From Saccopteryx bilineata (lineage: Eukaryota > Chordata > Mammalia > Chiroptera > Emballonuridae), in assembly GCF_036850765.1 (NCBI RefSeq), contig NC_089490.1:241800442-241864441 (forward strand): DNA of 64,000 bases, in the 5' to 3' direction. Positions 1 through 12,018 of the stretch are shown here, piece after piece (within the stretch, counting starts at the first letter, position 1; each line of letters starts with the position of its first letter). The notes below the pieces were generated by a model. That model saw only the letters and a program-made list of their open reading frames with translations. It ran no database searches and was not told the DNA's origin. A program made the translations under genes and the position numbers.

Positions 1-84
1 CGGTGGGGGAGGGGGAATCCTGGTTCCGGTGCATGTGGGAGTCTGTCTCTCCGCCTCCCTGCTTCTCACTTAAGAAAAAAAAAA
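1..84 (+). repeat. Ves-like SINE, 3' end, cut by window edge
   Basis: The segment ends in the CATGTGGGAGTCTGTCT...CTTCTCACTT block followed by an A-rich tail, as in the full-length Ves-like copies at 46,767 and 52,578. The 5' head lies off the window. Confidence 0.8.
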
Positions 85-383
85 TTAAAGGACAGCATTG
101 AAATCAATGATGGGAAACTGTTAGCCTAAAATATTTGCCTAAGAAAGTCTGCCACACTTTTTGTTTTTTATTCTGAGATTTCTTTGTTGGATTTTATCTT
201 TTACAATCAAATGCGTTTTTGTACTATGAGCTTCTATCTTCTTTAATACTGGCCACATATACTTGAGATTCTCTGCCATAGTGTATACTGTGGGTTGAAG
301 AAAGTACATTAATACAGGCATAAACATACACTTCTCTCCTACCTCCCACATAATGTTGTCCATAAAACCCATCTGTAAAAACA
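85..383. other. LMBRD2 intron, no feature seen
   Basis: AT-rich intronic DNA. I see no exon, RNA gene or recognisable repeat here. Confidence 0.5.
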
Positions 384-393
384 TGTTTAACAG

Positions 394-764
394 GTTTTTG
401 TTTTTTGGTTTTGTATTTTTCTGAAGTGAGAAGCTGGAAGGCAGACAGACTCCCACATGTGCCCAACTGGGATCCACCCAGCATGCCCACCATGGGGTGA
501 TGCTCTGCCCATCTGGGGCTTTGCTCGGTTGAAACCAGAGCCATTCTAGCGCCTGAGGCAGAGGCCATGGAGCCACCTCAGCGCCTGGGCTATCTTTGCT
601 CCCATGGAGCCTTGGCTGTGGGAGGAGAAGAGAGAGGGAGGAAGGAGAGATGGATGGATAGGGAAGCAGATGGGTGCTTCTCCTGTGTGCCCTGGCTGGG
701 AATCGAACCTGGGACTTCCACACACCAGGCTGATGCTCTACTGCTGAACCAACTGGCCTGGGTC
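394..764 (-). repeat. Ves-like SINE, reverse orientation
   Basis: Reads on the minus strand from a degenerate tRNA-like head near 764 to an A tail near 394-420. It is flanked by a 10-bp target duplication, TGTTTAACAG, at 384-393 and 765-774. Open frames seen here on both strands are SINE sequence, not genes. Confidence 0.85.
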
Positions 765-774
765 TGTTTAACAG

Positions 775-1944
<1,170 letters not shown>

Positions 1945-2118
1945 CGTACTGACATCCAGAGGCAATATGAAGACAATGAGAAAGCAGAGATACCAAGCTA
2001 GCAGTGTTCCAACAATGACAAGTCTATGCTGCTTCTTAAAGTCTCCATATCGATGAAGTAGAAATAATGCCAGAAAAAAGACAAAAACAATCTCGAGTCC
2101 CAAAGCCGCACCGCTCAT
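1945..2118 (-). CDS. LMBRD2: LMBRD2 first coding exon (N-terminal 58 residues)
   Basis: LMBRD2 is a multi-pass LMBR1-family membrane protein; links to GPCR signalling are reported. The minus-strand frame begins [12 protein letters not shown] at 2118 and gives exactly 58 codons before a consensus donor (exon ...ACG, intron GTAAGAGG at 1944). It encodes two hydrophobic segments, about residues 6-21 and 34-52, separated by a charged loop [11 protein letters not shown]; this matches the start of human LMBRD2 nearly residue for residue, from memory. The frame is open a few codons upstream (Met at 2145), but a TTTTGGTTAG acceptor ends at 2138, so those codons are intronic and 2118 is the start. The other LMBRD2 coding exons lie off the left edge. 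Confidence 0.95.
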
Positions 2119-2137
2119 TATTGAATGCTCACTCTGC
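2119..2137 (-). other. LMBRD2: LMBRD2 5' UTR part of exon 2
   Basis: Nineteen bases lie between the probable splice acceptor (AG at 2139-2138) and the ATG. They make the end of the 5' UTR if exon 1 is the CpG-island exon near 15,067. Confidence 0.6.
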
Positions 2138-2465
2138 CTAACCAAAATAATTCACGTACAGGGTTGGATCATATCTGTAAACTGAAGGAAAAAAATGGTG
2201 GTATTAACAGGAAATGACCACTGGGAAACTTCTTAAATATTGTTTATTAATCTATTATAAATTCTTTGGAAAACGGTCAGGCTTTATAATGGACTATGAA
2301 TAAGATGAAAAGGATAATCTTACTCTTAGGTTCTTATATCTTATTTTTAAAGCATATCTTAAAATTTCACATAAATTGTACCTTCAGGATAAAAGGTATT
2401 TTTGTAAAAAATTACATTAGTTCTAAAAACATTACACATTAAGAATATGAGATGTGGACCGTTTT

Positions 2466-2481
2466 AAAATAGTGTCATTTG
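2466..2481. repeat. L1 target-site duplication, left copy
   Basis: The 16-mer AAAATAGTGTCATTTG is repeated exactly at 4133-4148. The pair brackets the L1 and the extra sequence 3' of it. Confidence 0.9.
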
Positions 2482-3909
2482 CAATCAAAACAGCATGGTA
2501 TTGGCAGAAAAATAGACACTCAGACCAATGGAACAGAACAGAAAACCCAGAAATAAAACCACATATATATAGTCAAATAATTTTTGATAAAGGGGCCAAC
2601 AACACACAATGGAGAAAAGAAAGCCTCTTCAATAAATGGTATTGGGAAAACTGGAAAGCCACATGCAAAAGAATAAAACTGGACTACAGTCTGTCCCCCT
2701 GTACCAAAATTAACTCAAAATGGATCAAAGATCTAAACATAAGACCTGAAACAATGAAGTACATAGAAGACATAGGTACTCAACTCATGGACCTGGGTTT
2801 TAAAGAGCATTTTATGAATTTGACTCCAATGGCAAGAGAAGTGAAGGCAAAAATTAATGAATGGGACTACATCAGACTAAGAAGTTTTTGCTCAGCAAGA
2901 GAAACTGATAACAAAATAAACAGACACCCAACTAAATGGGAAATGATATTTTCAAACAACAGCTCAGATAAGGGCCTAATATCCAAAATATACAAAGAAC
3001 TCATAAAACTCAACAACAAACAAACAAACAATCCAATAAAAAAATGGGAAGAGGACATGAACAGACACTTCTCCCAGGAAGAAATACAAATGGCCAACAG
3101 ATATATGAAAAGATGGTCATCTTCTTTAGTTATTAGAGAAATGCAAATCAAAACTGCAATGAGATACCACCTCACACCTGTTAGCTTAGCTATTATTAAC
3201 AAGACAGGTAATAGCAAATGTTGGAGAGGTTGTGGAGAAAAAGGAACCCTCATACACTGTTGGTGGGAATGTAAAGTAGTACAACCATTATGGAAGAAAG
3301 TATGGTGGTTCCTCAAAAAACTGAAAATAGATCTACCTTATGACGCAGCAATCAATCCCTCTACTGGGTATATACTCCAAAAACTCAGAAACATTGATAT
3401 GTAAAGACACATGCAACCCATGTTCATTGCAGCATTGTTCACAGTGGCCAGGACATGGAAACAACCAAAAAGCCCATCAATAGATGACTGGATAAGGAAG
3501 ATGTGGCACATATACACTATGGAATACTACTCAGCCATAAGAAATGATGACATCGGATCATTTACAGCAAAATGGTGGGATCTTGATAACATTAAACGAA
3601 GTGAAATAAGTAAATCAGAAAAAACCAGGAACTACATTATTCCATACGTAGGTGGGACATAAAAGTGAGACTAAGAGACATTCATAAGAGTGTGGTGGTT
3701 ACGGGGGGAGGGGGAGAGGGAGAGGGGGAGGGGGAGGGGGAGGGGCACAAAGAAAACTAGATAGAAGGTGACAGAGGACAATCTGACTTTGGGTGATGGG
3801 TATGCAACATAACTGAATGACAAGATAACCTGGAGTTGTTATCTTTGAATACATGTATCCTGACTTATTGATGTCACCCCATTAAAAAAATAAAATTATT
3901 AAAAAAAAT
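2482..3909 (+). mobile_element. 5'-truncated young L1 (LINE-1), 3' end of ORF2 and 3' UTR
   Basis: The sequence encodes the C-terminal part of L1 ORF2p: an [20 protein letters not shown] block and the cysteine-rich zinc-knuckle-like stretch CWRGCGEKG...HCWWEC near 3217-3270. A G-rich 3' UTR tract and a poly(A) follow. The reverse-transcriptase and endonuclease domains are missing through 5' truncation. A 4-bp insertion near 3350, absent in the sister copy at 48,993, shifts the frame close to the end. The copy is dead but clearly recent, since it is very close to the other L1. Confidence 0.95.
3695..3746 (+). repeat. G-rich polypurine tract in the L1 3' UTR
   Basis: Repeated GGGGGA and GGGAGA units with several runs of four or more G. 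This is the usual G-quadruplex-prone tract of L1 3' UTRs, and the sister L1 has it at 51,214-51,257. Confidence 0.85.
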
Positions 3910-4132
3910 AGTTTACACCTTATGTATGCTATATACAGTGTACTGTGAACAGTTTTTCTATCAATTATATTTCAATAAAATTGTAAAAATCGTATTTTTA
4001 ACAATGCGTACTAAAATAAATCACCACCAGGAATGTATGTGCATGCCTTTTGTCTTCATCCTAGACAGCACTGCCTATTTTTTAATTTTAAACATTCTTA
4101 CCAAGATAAAGGTATTCCATTGTCAAAAAAAA
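3910..4132 (+). mobile_element. 3'-transduced segment carried by the L1, with second poly(A)
   Basis: About 215 bp of non-L1 sequence follow the L1 poly(A) and end in a second A run (4125-4136), immediately before the right target-site copy. A GATAAA hexamer, a known weaker poly(A) signal, lies about 15 bases before the second A run. This is the classic arrangement of L1 readthrough and 3' transduction. Confidence 0.85.
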
Positions 4133-4148
4133 AAAATAGTGTCATTTG
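4133..4148. repeat. L1 target-site duplication, right copy
   Basis: Exact 16-bp match to 2466-2481. Confidence 0.9.
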
Positions 4149-5115
4149 GAGCTGGTTCTTTAATGTGGTAAGTCCTAACAGAATATTTTATACAAATATA
4201 CTATGGACCAGATCCTAGGGAGTTAGATATTTCATAAATTCAAGTTTTCTAAATCATCAGTAACCCATTACTTAAAATTTTCTACAAGAGAGGGAGGGAG
4301 AGACAGAAAGAGAGGACCATGTGAAGTAATGTTTTCTTTGTTTGAAACAGTATTTTCCTTTACTGCTAATCTTGTCTAACAACTTTCAGAACTTGAAGTT
4401 CTTAATTCACTTACTGCTTCACAAGATATGCTTACTATTGTACTTTCCATTTATCTATATAAATCTTATTTTCTGTAAAGAAAGTTACTTTATTTTATAT
4501 GCATAAAAACTTATCAGTGATTATTGAATAAAGTCATACATTGAAAATATTTTTATTATAAACTGATGATACAGACATAAGCAAATGGTTGTTTCCTATC
4601 TCTCTACCCTTATAAAATAATTCACCTTCATTAACAGAAGGCAATATGTACTTTTCACCTTTGTAAAATCAATGTTAGGCATTTTTGTTAGTCTGTGGAC
4701 TAACTATTATAGATTAATGAATTGATTAATATCTTAATGTAGAGAATCAAGGTTGTGATGCAACCATCAAAATAAAATAAGGCAAAATCAATATATATCT
4801 CCAACCAAAACTAGTTATAAAAATAAAATAGAAAGTCTGGGTACTTTAATAAGCTATATTTAAGTCTATGTAAGAAATATCCCTTTGTAGAATATCACAA
4901 GTAAAAATCGTGCTTAATAAACTGCTTCTTTATATTGTTGAAGCAGTTTCTTTCTATTCCTCTGTGCATTTCAACTAATATTTTCAGTTTCCTTAAATAT
5001 CTAAAATTGTACCCACTTTGTCATTTTCATCATATCCTGCTATATTTTTGTTCAAAGCACTTATCCAGTTAATTCAGTGTATTCTTTATATTTATTGTCT
5101 CCCTATAAGCCCCCC

Positions 5116-5158
5116 TGTGCGCACGTGCACGCATACACACACACACACACACACACAC
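5116..5158. repeat. CA dinucleotide microsatellite
   Basis: An alternating purine-pyrimidine stretch, GCGCACGTGCACGCAT followed by about 11 uninterrupted CA units. This type of sequence can adopt Z-DNA. Confidence 0.9.
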
Positions 5159-7612
5159 GAACAGGCTTGACAAATTTATTCAGTACTATAGTCCAAGTCT
5201 CTGATATATTGTCTGGTATGTAGCAGATATTCAAAACTATTTGTTGAATGAACACATGAATGAATAAAAAACATTACTGTATCCTTTAATATATACACTA
5301 CTTTAAAACTTTTTATGGTCTCGAAATAGATTTTACAAATACTAATTACAACTCAAAAGGCTTAAAAATCTGTCTACTACTAGTACTCAAACTTTCAAAT
5401 TTCATAATCTATCAAAAAAACTTACACCACTACAGTAAGAGTTAGTCGGATCTTATTTTAAGCCAAGAACAGATAAAGTGGTTAGGCAACCGCTCGACCT
5501 AGGATGTGCTGATGAAAACCACGACCATCGGCACGATCCAGCTTTTAAAAAAATATTATTCAATATGAGTTTAATACAATTATTACCTGAAAATTCCTTT
5601 AGGGTTTCACCTAGACCTTTATTTGACTGAAATTATCCAGTACAACAAACATAACCATTATAGAAAAGAAGACTATTGAAGATTACCAAGGAAATGTTAA
5701 AGTATGACAGAATCAAATGATGGAATATTACTGAAGTATAAGAAGTGATGTTTGTTAAGATTATTTAATAACATAAGAAAATTACCATAACATTAACTGA
5801 AAAACTAGATTTGCACAATTTTACATAACATGCATAAAAATGAATAGGACAATAATGGGATCTATGCAGATATCAATATCAGATGGTAAAATTACGGGCG
5901 TAAGCAAACAACAAAAGTCAGTTATAAACTTGCAACTAATATGATTTTTTACAATGACTGATATTTTTAGTCTATTTCATTGCTAGTACTTTAAAATATT
6001 ATAGGTAAATAAACAGAATTATGGATCTACTATTCTAGTAATAAATGATTTGTTTCATCTCTTCCCATATTCACTATCTTAGTGTCCTATTGCTGCTGTA
6101 AACAATTCCTGTAACTTAGTGGCGTGAAACACATCCACATTTCATAGTTTATGTGGGTCAGATATCCAGGCACACTGTGGCTCGACTGAGTTCCCAAAAT
6201 TGAAATGAAGGTATTAGCAGGTCTGTGCTCCTCTCTGGAGACTCTGGGGAAGAATCTCTTTCTAAGTTCACTCAGGTTACTGGCAAAATTCCATCTGTTC
6301 TGGTTAGGGACTGAGATCCTTGCTGGCTGTCAGCTGGCATTAGACCTTACCTCTAGAGGCCTCTTTGCAGGTAGCCCTGTATATCTGAGCCAGCAATGAA
6401 TGCTTATCCAATCCTTCTCCTTCTAGGAATTTGACTTCCTCTTCCGTCCTCAGCTGGAAGAAAGCTCTGATTTTAGGGCTCAACTGCTCTCACTGGGCCA
6501 TCTGGATAATCTAGTCATACTTCCAGGATTTAGGCATAGATATCCTTACAGCTCTATTTCTCTGCTTACCACAGCATCTATTTCTGTTCAAGTTGAACTC
6601 CTGATACATTGTGATGACACAAGGTTAGGACTAGGGGTCCCATGAAATTGGAAATAAAAACAGGTTTCCCTAACCTGAGATGAGAAAACTAATAGTTTTA
6701 AAGTTCGTGTATCTAAATTCAAGTGCAGAATTTTGATTTTGTTTTTTGTTTTTACAGTCCAGAATGATAGTACTTTCCAAGGTTCCTTATGAATTCCTAT
6801 GGCCTGTTTTTGTTATTGCAGTTGAATGATATTCTGCTCGAAGCTAGGGATGCCTTATTCTCCATCTGATTTAGTTACTTGTATTTTAAATTTATAAAGT
6901 AACTGTCAATTAAAATCTAATAAAGATAAACAAAAATTGGTCAACTCAAGTTTGGCTTATTTAAAAAAACAAAAGCAAAGAAACCTTACTGAGAGGGCAG
7001 CAATTTGGCAATATGTATATCAGAGGCCTTAAAGAAGGTACATGTCCTTTGTCCAAATGATTCCTTTCCAAATAACTTAAAGGAAACCAAAATGGGAACA
7101 AAATTTATTTAAAATGTTAGTTTTTACAGCAGCATTATTTAAACATAAAAACATAGAAACAACTTAAATGGTTTACTCAATAGTCCAGGAAGTCTTAAAA
7201 ATATTCACTAGCCTTCTCGTGGTCCATTGCCTTTTTGAGAAAAACAGTGAAGGGTTTCATAAATCATTAATCCTGCTAACCTGGCCATGACTGATGGGAG
7301 GAGAGATCTGTGTCTGAGTCAAGAAACACTCCATTGCAGACAGTACTTAAAGGAGCCCACCAGATTCCACCAGTCTAGAAGAAAGTGAGATCCAGAGAGA
7401 CCCTTTAGAGATGTCACAAGGGACATGGGCAGGATCTGAGGGAGCATATATAAGAAGCATATGTATATTTCGGACAAATATACATCATGATACTAACAAC
7501 AGTTGTCACAAAGTAGTCAAGAGATTACTTTTACATTATTCTTTGTACCTTCTTGTGTGTTTTTTTAATTTTAAACAATGAACATGCATTATTTTGTCAT
7601 TTTAAAATTATT

Positions 7613-7770
7613 ATGCCAAGGTTGTGGGTTCAATCCCTGGTTAGGGCACATACAAGAATCAACCAGTGAATGCATAAGTAAGTGGAACAACAAGTCAACA
7701 TTTCTCTCTTTCTCTCTCTCCTCTCTCTCTCTCCCCCCTTTCCTATCTCTCTCTCTCTGAAATCAAAAAA
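7613..7770 (+). repeat. SINE fragment with CT-rich tail
   Basis: A box-B-like GGTTCAATCCC, then a GGGCACATAC...CAACCAGTGAATGC body, and a long CT-rich 3' region. The tRNA-like box A head is missing. Confidence 0.75.
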
Positions 7771-7911
7771 TAAAGTAAATACAATTATATAAGTCAGTAT
7801 AGTAATATAAAGATAAAACACATAGCAACTCTAAAATAAAAAATTTTGCTGCAGTGTTAAGTGCCTAAAATCACAACTGTTTTAAAATACAAATGTTTTA
7901 TTATACCATGG

Positions 7912-8095
7912 TAAACTTGGGTTCCAAATCCCAACTCTGATTAATAACTGTCTAACTTTATGCAATTGAAATTGTTAAATAAGGATAATTATCTCATACA
8001 GGCTGTTATGAAGATCAAATGAAATATAAAAGTAAAACACCAAGCAGCAGTTTCAGACACAAAGCAGGTTGTCAATAAATTCTTGTTGCTAATCT
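7912..8095 (+). repeat. MIR (ancient tRNA-derived SINE)
   Basis: Matches the MIR core pattern: loss of a primary-lesion-like TCCCAACTCTG block, TAACTGTCTAAC, then GGATAATTATCTCATA and GAAGATCAAATGA. Degenerate, as expected for its age. Confidence 0.7.
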
Positions 8096-9150
8096 CCATT
8101 TCTTTCATATCATGTGCTTCCAAAAGATAACTAGTTGCTTCAATGGTCTCCAAGCATTGTTTTACACTAAGCTCTCCCCCTACCCCGATACCTATGCTTT
8201 CTACTTCATAGTTTCTATGATTACCAGTGCCTGGGCCCACCCTTATTCCTATAAAACAAAAATTGATCTTCACTCACAGAAACTGCTCCCCTTGCCTCAC
8301 TTGACAAATTGGGATTACCATCTAGGTCTGCGAGGTAACCCAAATGCCCCTCACCAGACTCCTGTGAAGAGACATGAACCATGGTTCTAACAAAGGTATG
8401 TTTAACAAAGCAGTGCCATACAGAAAGACAATGCCATTCTTCCAGGAAGATGCTCAAAATAGAGGTGGGTCAAGATGGATCACTGGCTGAACTGCAAACA
8501 TGCGCAGGTCTGCAAAATCACACTCAAAGCCAAAGGTGAAATAAGTCCCTGACCATAGCAATGGTCCTTCTAATAATATTCTTCAAATATTAACGTATTT
8601 ACACTAAATAACAAAAATAACTGAAGAAAATGCTAAAATTTGGAGCCAAACCAAAATTCAGTCCCAGTGATTAGAAATGAAAGAGACTTAAGGTCATCAA
8701 GGTTGGCATTAGCACACAGTAGCAAAAGTAGATTTTACAATGCTAATTTATTCATTCCATCAAATTTAAGTGCCTGATATGCAGACATAGTCTACGTTTC
8801 AAATACCAGTTCTGAAAGTCTTAAACATTTTCAATCCAACTAAGTCTTTTACCAACCATCAAGATACAGTGGTACCTTGAGACACGAGCAGACCAACATA
8901 CAAATTTTTAAAGATATGAGCTGCAACTCGGTCCGTATTTTTGTTCGAGATCAGAGAGAAATTCCGAAATACGAGTCATGATTCGGGAAGCTGCCGCTCG
9001 GTGGCACACTGGCGCACGGGTCCAGTATTGGCAGCACAACACCAGCATCTCGTTCTTTCTCATGTCTTACCCACAGAATCAAGTCGAATCTCGTGCACTG
9101 TACTCATTTTTGCATCATTTCTGCATATTTTACTTTTTTTGTGTGCTATC

Positions 9151-9818
9151 ATGGAGCCGAAGAAAGTGTGTGTAAAGGACAATGGTGAGAAGAAGAGATT
9201 GATGTCAATAGAAGTAAAGCAAGAAATAACAGAAAAACATGAGCATGCTGTATGAGTATTGAACTGGCAAGAGGTTACAAGAAGAACCTTGAACTCAGCA
9301 TGGAAAATGTTATGGCCTGATATTGTTGCAGACAGGGACTTTGAAGGATTCGAACCAGAGACCGAGACTGAGGTAGAAGCGTTGGAGGAGATTGTGTCCC
9401 TGGGAAAGTCGATGGGTCTGGAGGTAGATGAGGGTCATGTAAACGAGCTCCTCGAGGAACATGAGGAGGAACTCTCAACTGAGGAGTTGAAGGAGCTACA
9501 GATGATGCAACATACGGAGCTTGGGCAAGAGATTAGTAGTGAGGAGGAGGTAAAGTCAGAGGAAGTGATTTCTACAAGTGAAATTAAAGACATGCTGGCA
9601 ATGTGGGAGAAGCTTTCAAGTTTCATTGAAAAGAAGCACCCAGAAAAAGTTTCAACTGGTCGTGCTTCAGCACTTTTTAATGACACTTGTTTGTCACATT
9701 TCCGTACATTTTAAAAGGCAGGCAAAAGCAAACCTCTTTGGATAGATTTTTATTCAAAAGTCCTGCAAGTGAAAGTGCCGAAAGAGCAGCCAAAAAGGCA
9801 AAAACAGGTGAGGATTAA
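9151..9818 (+). pseudogene. Tigger transposase remnant (N-terminus joined to C-terminus)
   Basis: The frame opens MEPKKVCVKDNGEKKRL...EVKQEITEKHE, the start of Tigger/CENP-B-type transposases just before their helix-turn-helix DNA-binding domain, then hits a TGA at 9253-9255. The next stretch is C-terminal: EIVSLGKSMGLEVDEGHVNE, TSEIKDMLAMWE, FNDTCLSHFR, then, after a frameshift near 9715, TSLDRFLF and a basic tail ending at 9818. The DNA-binding helices and the whole DDE catalytic core between these parts are gone. It cannot encode an active transposase. Family placement is from memory of Tigger C-termini. Confidence 0.85.
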
Positions 9819-10251
9819 ATGAAAAATACAGAATGTTAAGGTTAGGTTAAGTTTAAAGTTAAGAAAGTGGATTTTTTTAAAATTGTTTATGTGGTTTCAT
9901 TTTAAGAAAGTGTAGTTTTAGTTTTGTTTAAAGTAAAGAAAATGCAGTTTTAGTTTACATTTAGTGTTAAGATAGTTTACATGTCTACAGTGCCTGCATC
10001 CCTTCCTTCCTCGCTCCCTCCTCTGCCATTCACCTCCGTTAGCCGCACTCGTCTGTCTCCAAGGTAAGAATACAGTACTAAATAACACTTTTTTCTTTTA
10101 TTTCATATATTTTGTTATGCATTGGTAAAGTATACATGTGTGCTTCTTAATTAAAAACATGTCTTTTTTCATAATTTAGGATGGTTTGGGGATATTTCAC
10201 AGGCCTGGAACAGATTAAATCTATTTAAGTTATTTTAAACGGGAGAAATTA

Positions 10252-10491
10252 TTTTTAAACATTAAATTTTATATTTATTGCCATATGGATCTCTCTTATT
10301 TCTTTTATTTATTTATTTATTCATTTTAGAAAGGAGGGGGGGGAGAGAGAGAGAGGAGAGAGAGAAGGGGGGGAGGAGCAGGAAGCATCAACTCCCATAT
10401 GTGCCTTGACCAGGCAAGCCCAGGGTTTCGAACTGGCGACCTCAGCATTTCCAGGTTGACGCTTTATCCACTGCGCCACCACAGGTCAGGC
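10252..10491 (-). repeat. tRNA-like SINE nested in the Tigger element
   Basis: On the minus strand it begins GCCTGACCTGTGGTGGCGCAGTGG at 10,491 and runs to an (AATA)n tail near 10,303, followed by about 50 bp of extra sequence to 10,252. A 15-bp target duplication, TAAACGGGAGAAATT, sits at 10,237-10,251 and 10,492-10,506. The target is Tigger sequence, so the SINE is younger. Confidence 0.9.
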
Positions 10492-10770
10492 TAAACGGGA
10501 GAAATTTGATATACAGGTTGACTGACTTACAAGCTCGGTTACAGAACAAATTAAAACTCGTATCTCAAGGTACCACTGTACTGTGCAATAATCGTTCAAA
10601 TGCCTCTCATGATTAGCATGTTAATGTTACTGACCTGGAGTACTGTTTCCTAAGTACTTTATGGTTGATAATGATTTTTCAGGCTAAACACACTTTAAGT
10701 GGAAAATTTAGAGGTGAAGACAATTTAAAAATGTGAATAATTCCAAATATTTTCAAAAAGAGAGAGAGGT

Positions 10771-10975
10771 AATAGAAGGAAGGAAGGGAGGGAGGGAGGG
10801 AAGAAGGAAAGAAAGATGGAAGAGAGGGAGGAAAGGAGGGAAAGAGGGAGGGAGGGAGGGAGGGAGGGAGGGAGGGAGGGAGGGAGGAAGGAAGGAAGGA
10901 AGGAAGGAAGGAAGGAAGGAAGGAAGGAAGGAAGGAGAGGATTGAAGGAAGGAGAGGATTGAAGGAAGGACTGGT
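10771..10975 (+). repeat. GGGA/GGAA polypurine microsatellite
   Basis: About 200 bp of nearly uninterrupted purine: a GGGA block then a pure GGAA block. Several open frames on both strands here are repeat artefacts. Confidence 0.95.
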
Positions 10976-11097
10976 AGCAATCGAACACAAAAATCTTATC
11001 AACACCTAAGATTCTGAAATTGAATGAAAAACTCCCAACTAGAACTGGGTGCTTCATCAGAATAAGACTGTGTTAACTTAAATATGTATCTCTATAT

Positions 11098-11235
11098 TTT
11101 TATTGGGGTGACATCGGTTAATAAAATTATACAGGTTTCAGGTGTATAATTCTATAATACATCATCTGTATGTTGTACTCTATGTTCACCACCCCAAGTC
11201 AAATCTCCCTCCATCACCATCTATCTATCCCCTTT
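11098..11235 (-). repeat. L1 3' end, antisense
   Basis: TTTATTGGGGTGACATCGGT... is the reverse complement of an L1 3' terminus; the same motif occurs at 31,195 and, in sense, at 56,197. Confidence 0.7.
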
Positions 11236-11452
11236 CTACCCTCTTCCAACTCAGCTATGTGAAATAATAAGTAGGAGACAACTAAAGATTCTAATAATGA
11301 AAAAGAATCAGAACTAAATATGAGTGATGGAAATCAACAGCTCTCCACCCCTAATCAAAATTTACATTTAAAGATAATCATTATTCTCACATTTAAAGAT
11401 TTTAGGTATAGAGAGAATGCAGTTTAGAATACAGACAGAATACCACAAAAGC
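11236..11452 (+). repeat. 217-bp direct duplication, copy A
   Basis: Every base matches 13,543-13,759 except one (T at 11,298, C at 13,605). Copy A appears contiguous with L1-derived sequence to its left, which hints that it is the source. Confidence 0.95.
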
Positions 11453-12018
11453 ATGTCACCCCCACTTTAAAATGTAAGAAAGTCATAACTGAGTTGGCAA
11501 ACCAACCAAGTGAATGCAATTCCAAAGTATGACAAGCCATTCTGAAGAAAGATGGACACATAAAAACTGTTTCAAAAACAAACAAACAAAACTGTTTCAC
11601 CTCTAGCAAGGCATAAGGAGAGATAGGAACCATGTAAGAAGGTAAGACGAAAACAAGTGAAATTGTAATTAATGCTTAAAGATTGTAGGTAAAGTTGTAA
11701 GACTTACTTTGATAATTACAAAATCCTTAGAATCCTTCCTAACGACTAAAGATTTTTTTAAAAAATAGGACTAACATTTAATGTGTTAGTAGATGCCAAA
11801 TACTGTGCTAGCATGCTTTATTGAATTAAACCTCATAACCCAGTAAAAAAAAAGGACTGTTAGTATCTTTGTTTAATAAAGGAGGAAAATGGCAGAGAGA
11901 GGGTCAGAACTGGGATTCAAACCCAGACATCCTGACTACTGAACCTTGCTTACAGTTAGGATACACCATTCTTTTCTCCGGTGCAGACATGGCTTCTTAA
12001 TAAAATTTAAACTGTTTA
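11453..12018. other. LMBRD2 intron 1 segment
   Basis: No exon seen. A short MIR-like piece is at about 11,870-11,945 (GGGATTCAAACCCAGACATCC). The rest is unassigned. Confidence 0.4.

Larger units (their letters stand above)
4149..8866. other. LMBRD2 intron 1 segment with old repeats
   Basis: AT-rich DNA without an exon. It holds a degraded L2 3' end (about 5190-5265), a CA repeat, an old interspersed repeat of unassigned family at about 6070-6600 (CTATTGCTGCTGTAA...CTTAGTGGC core), a SINE fragment and a MIR. The 64-codon frame at 6205 lies inside the old repeat. Confidence 0.5.
8867..10578 (+). mobile_element. Tigger-type (pogo) DNA transposon with both terminal repeats
   Basis: The element starts CAGTGGTACCTTGAGA at 8867 and ends with the inverted copy at 10,557-10,578. 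The 22-bp terminal repeats differ at one base, and TA dinucleotides flank both ends (8865-8866 and 10,579-10,580), the pogo/Tc1-mariner target. It carries a gutted transposase reading frame (9151-9818) and a later SINE insertion (10,252-10,491). Without the SINE and its target copy it is about 1.46 kb, so it is an internal-deletion derivative of a longer autonomous element. Confidence 0.9.

Noticed and set aside
5500..5595. C/D-box snoRNA candidate (GCTGATGA ... CCTGA)
   Set aside because: The spacing is loose, there is no terminal stem and no guide region I can identify.
8941..9175. Frame upstream of the Tigger transposase Met
   Set aside because: It reads through the terminal region of the transposon; the recognisable protein starts at 9151.
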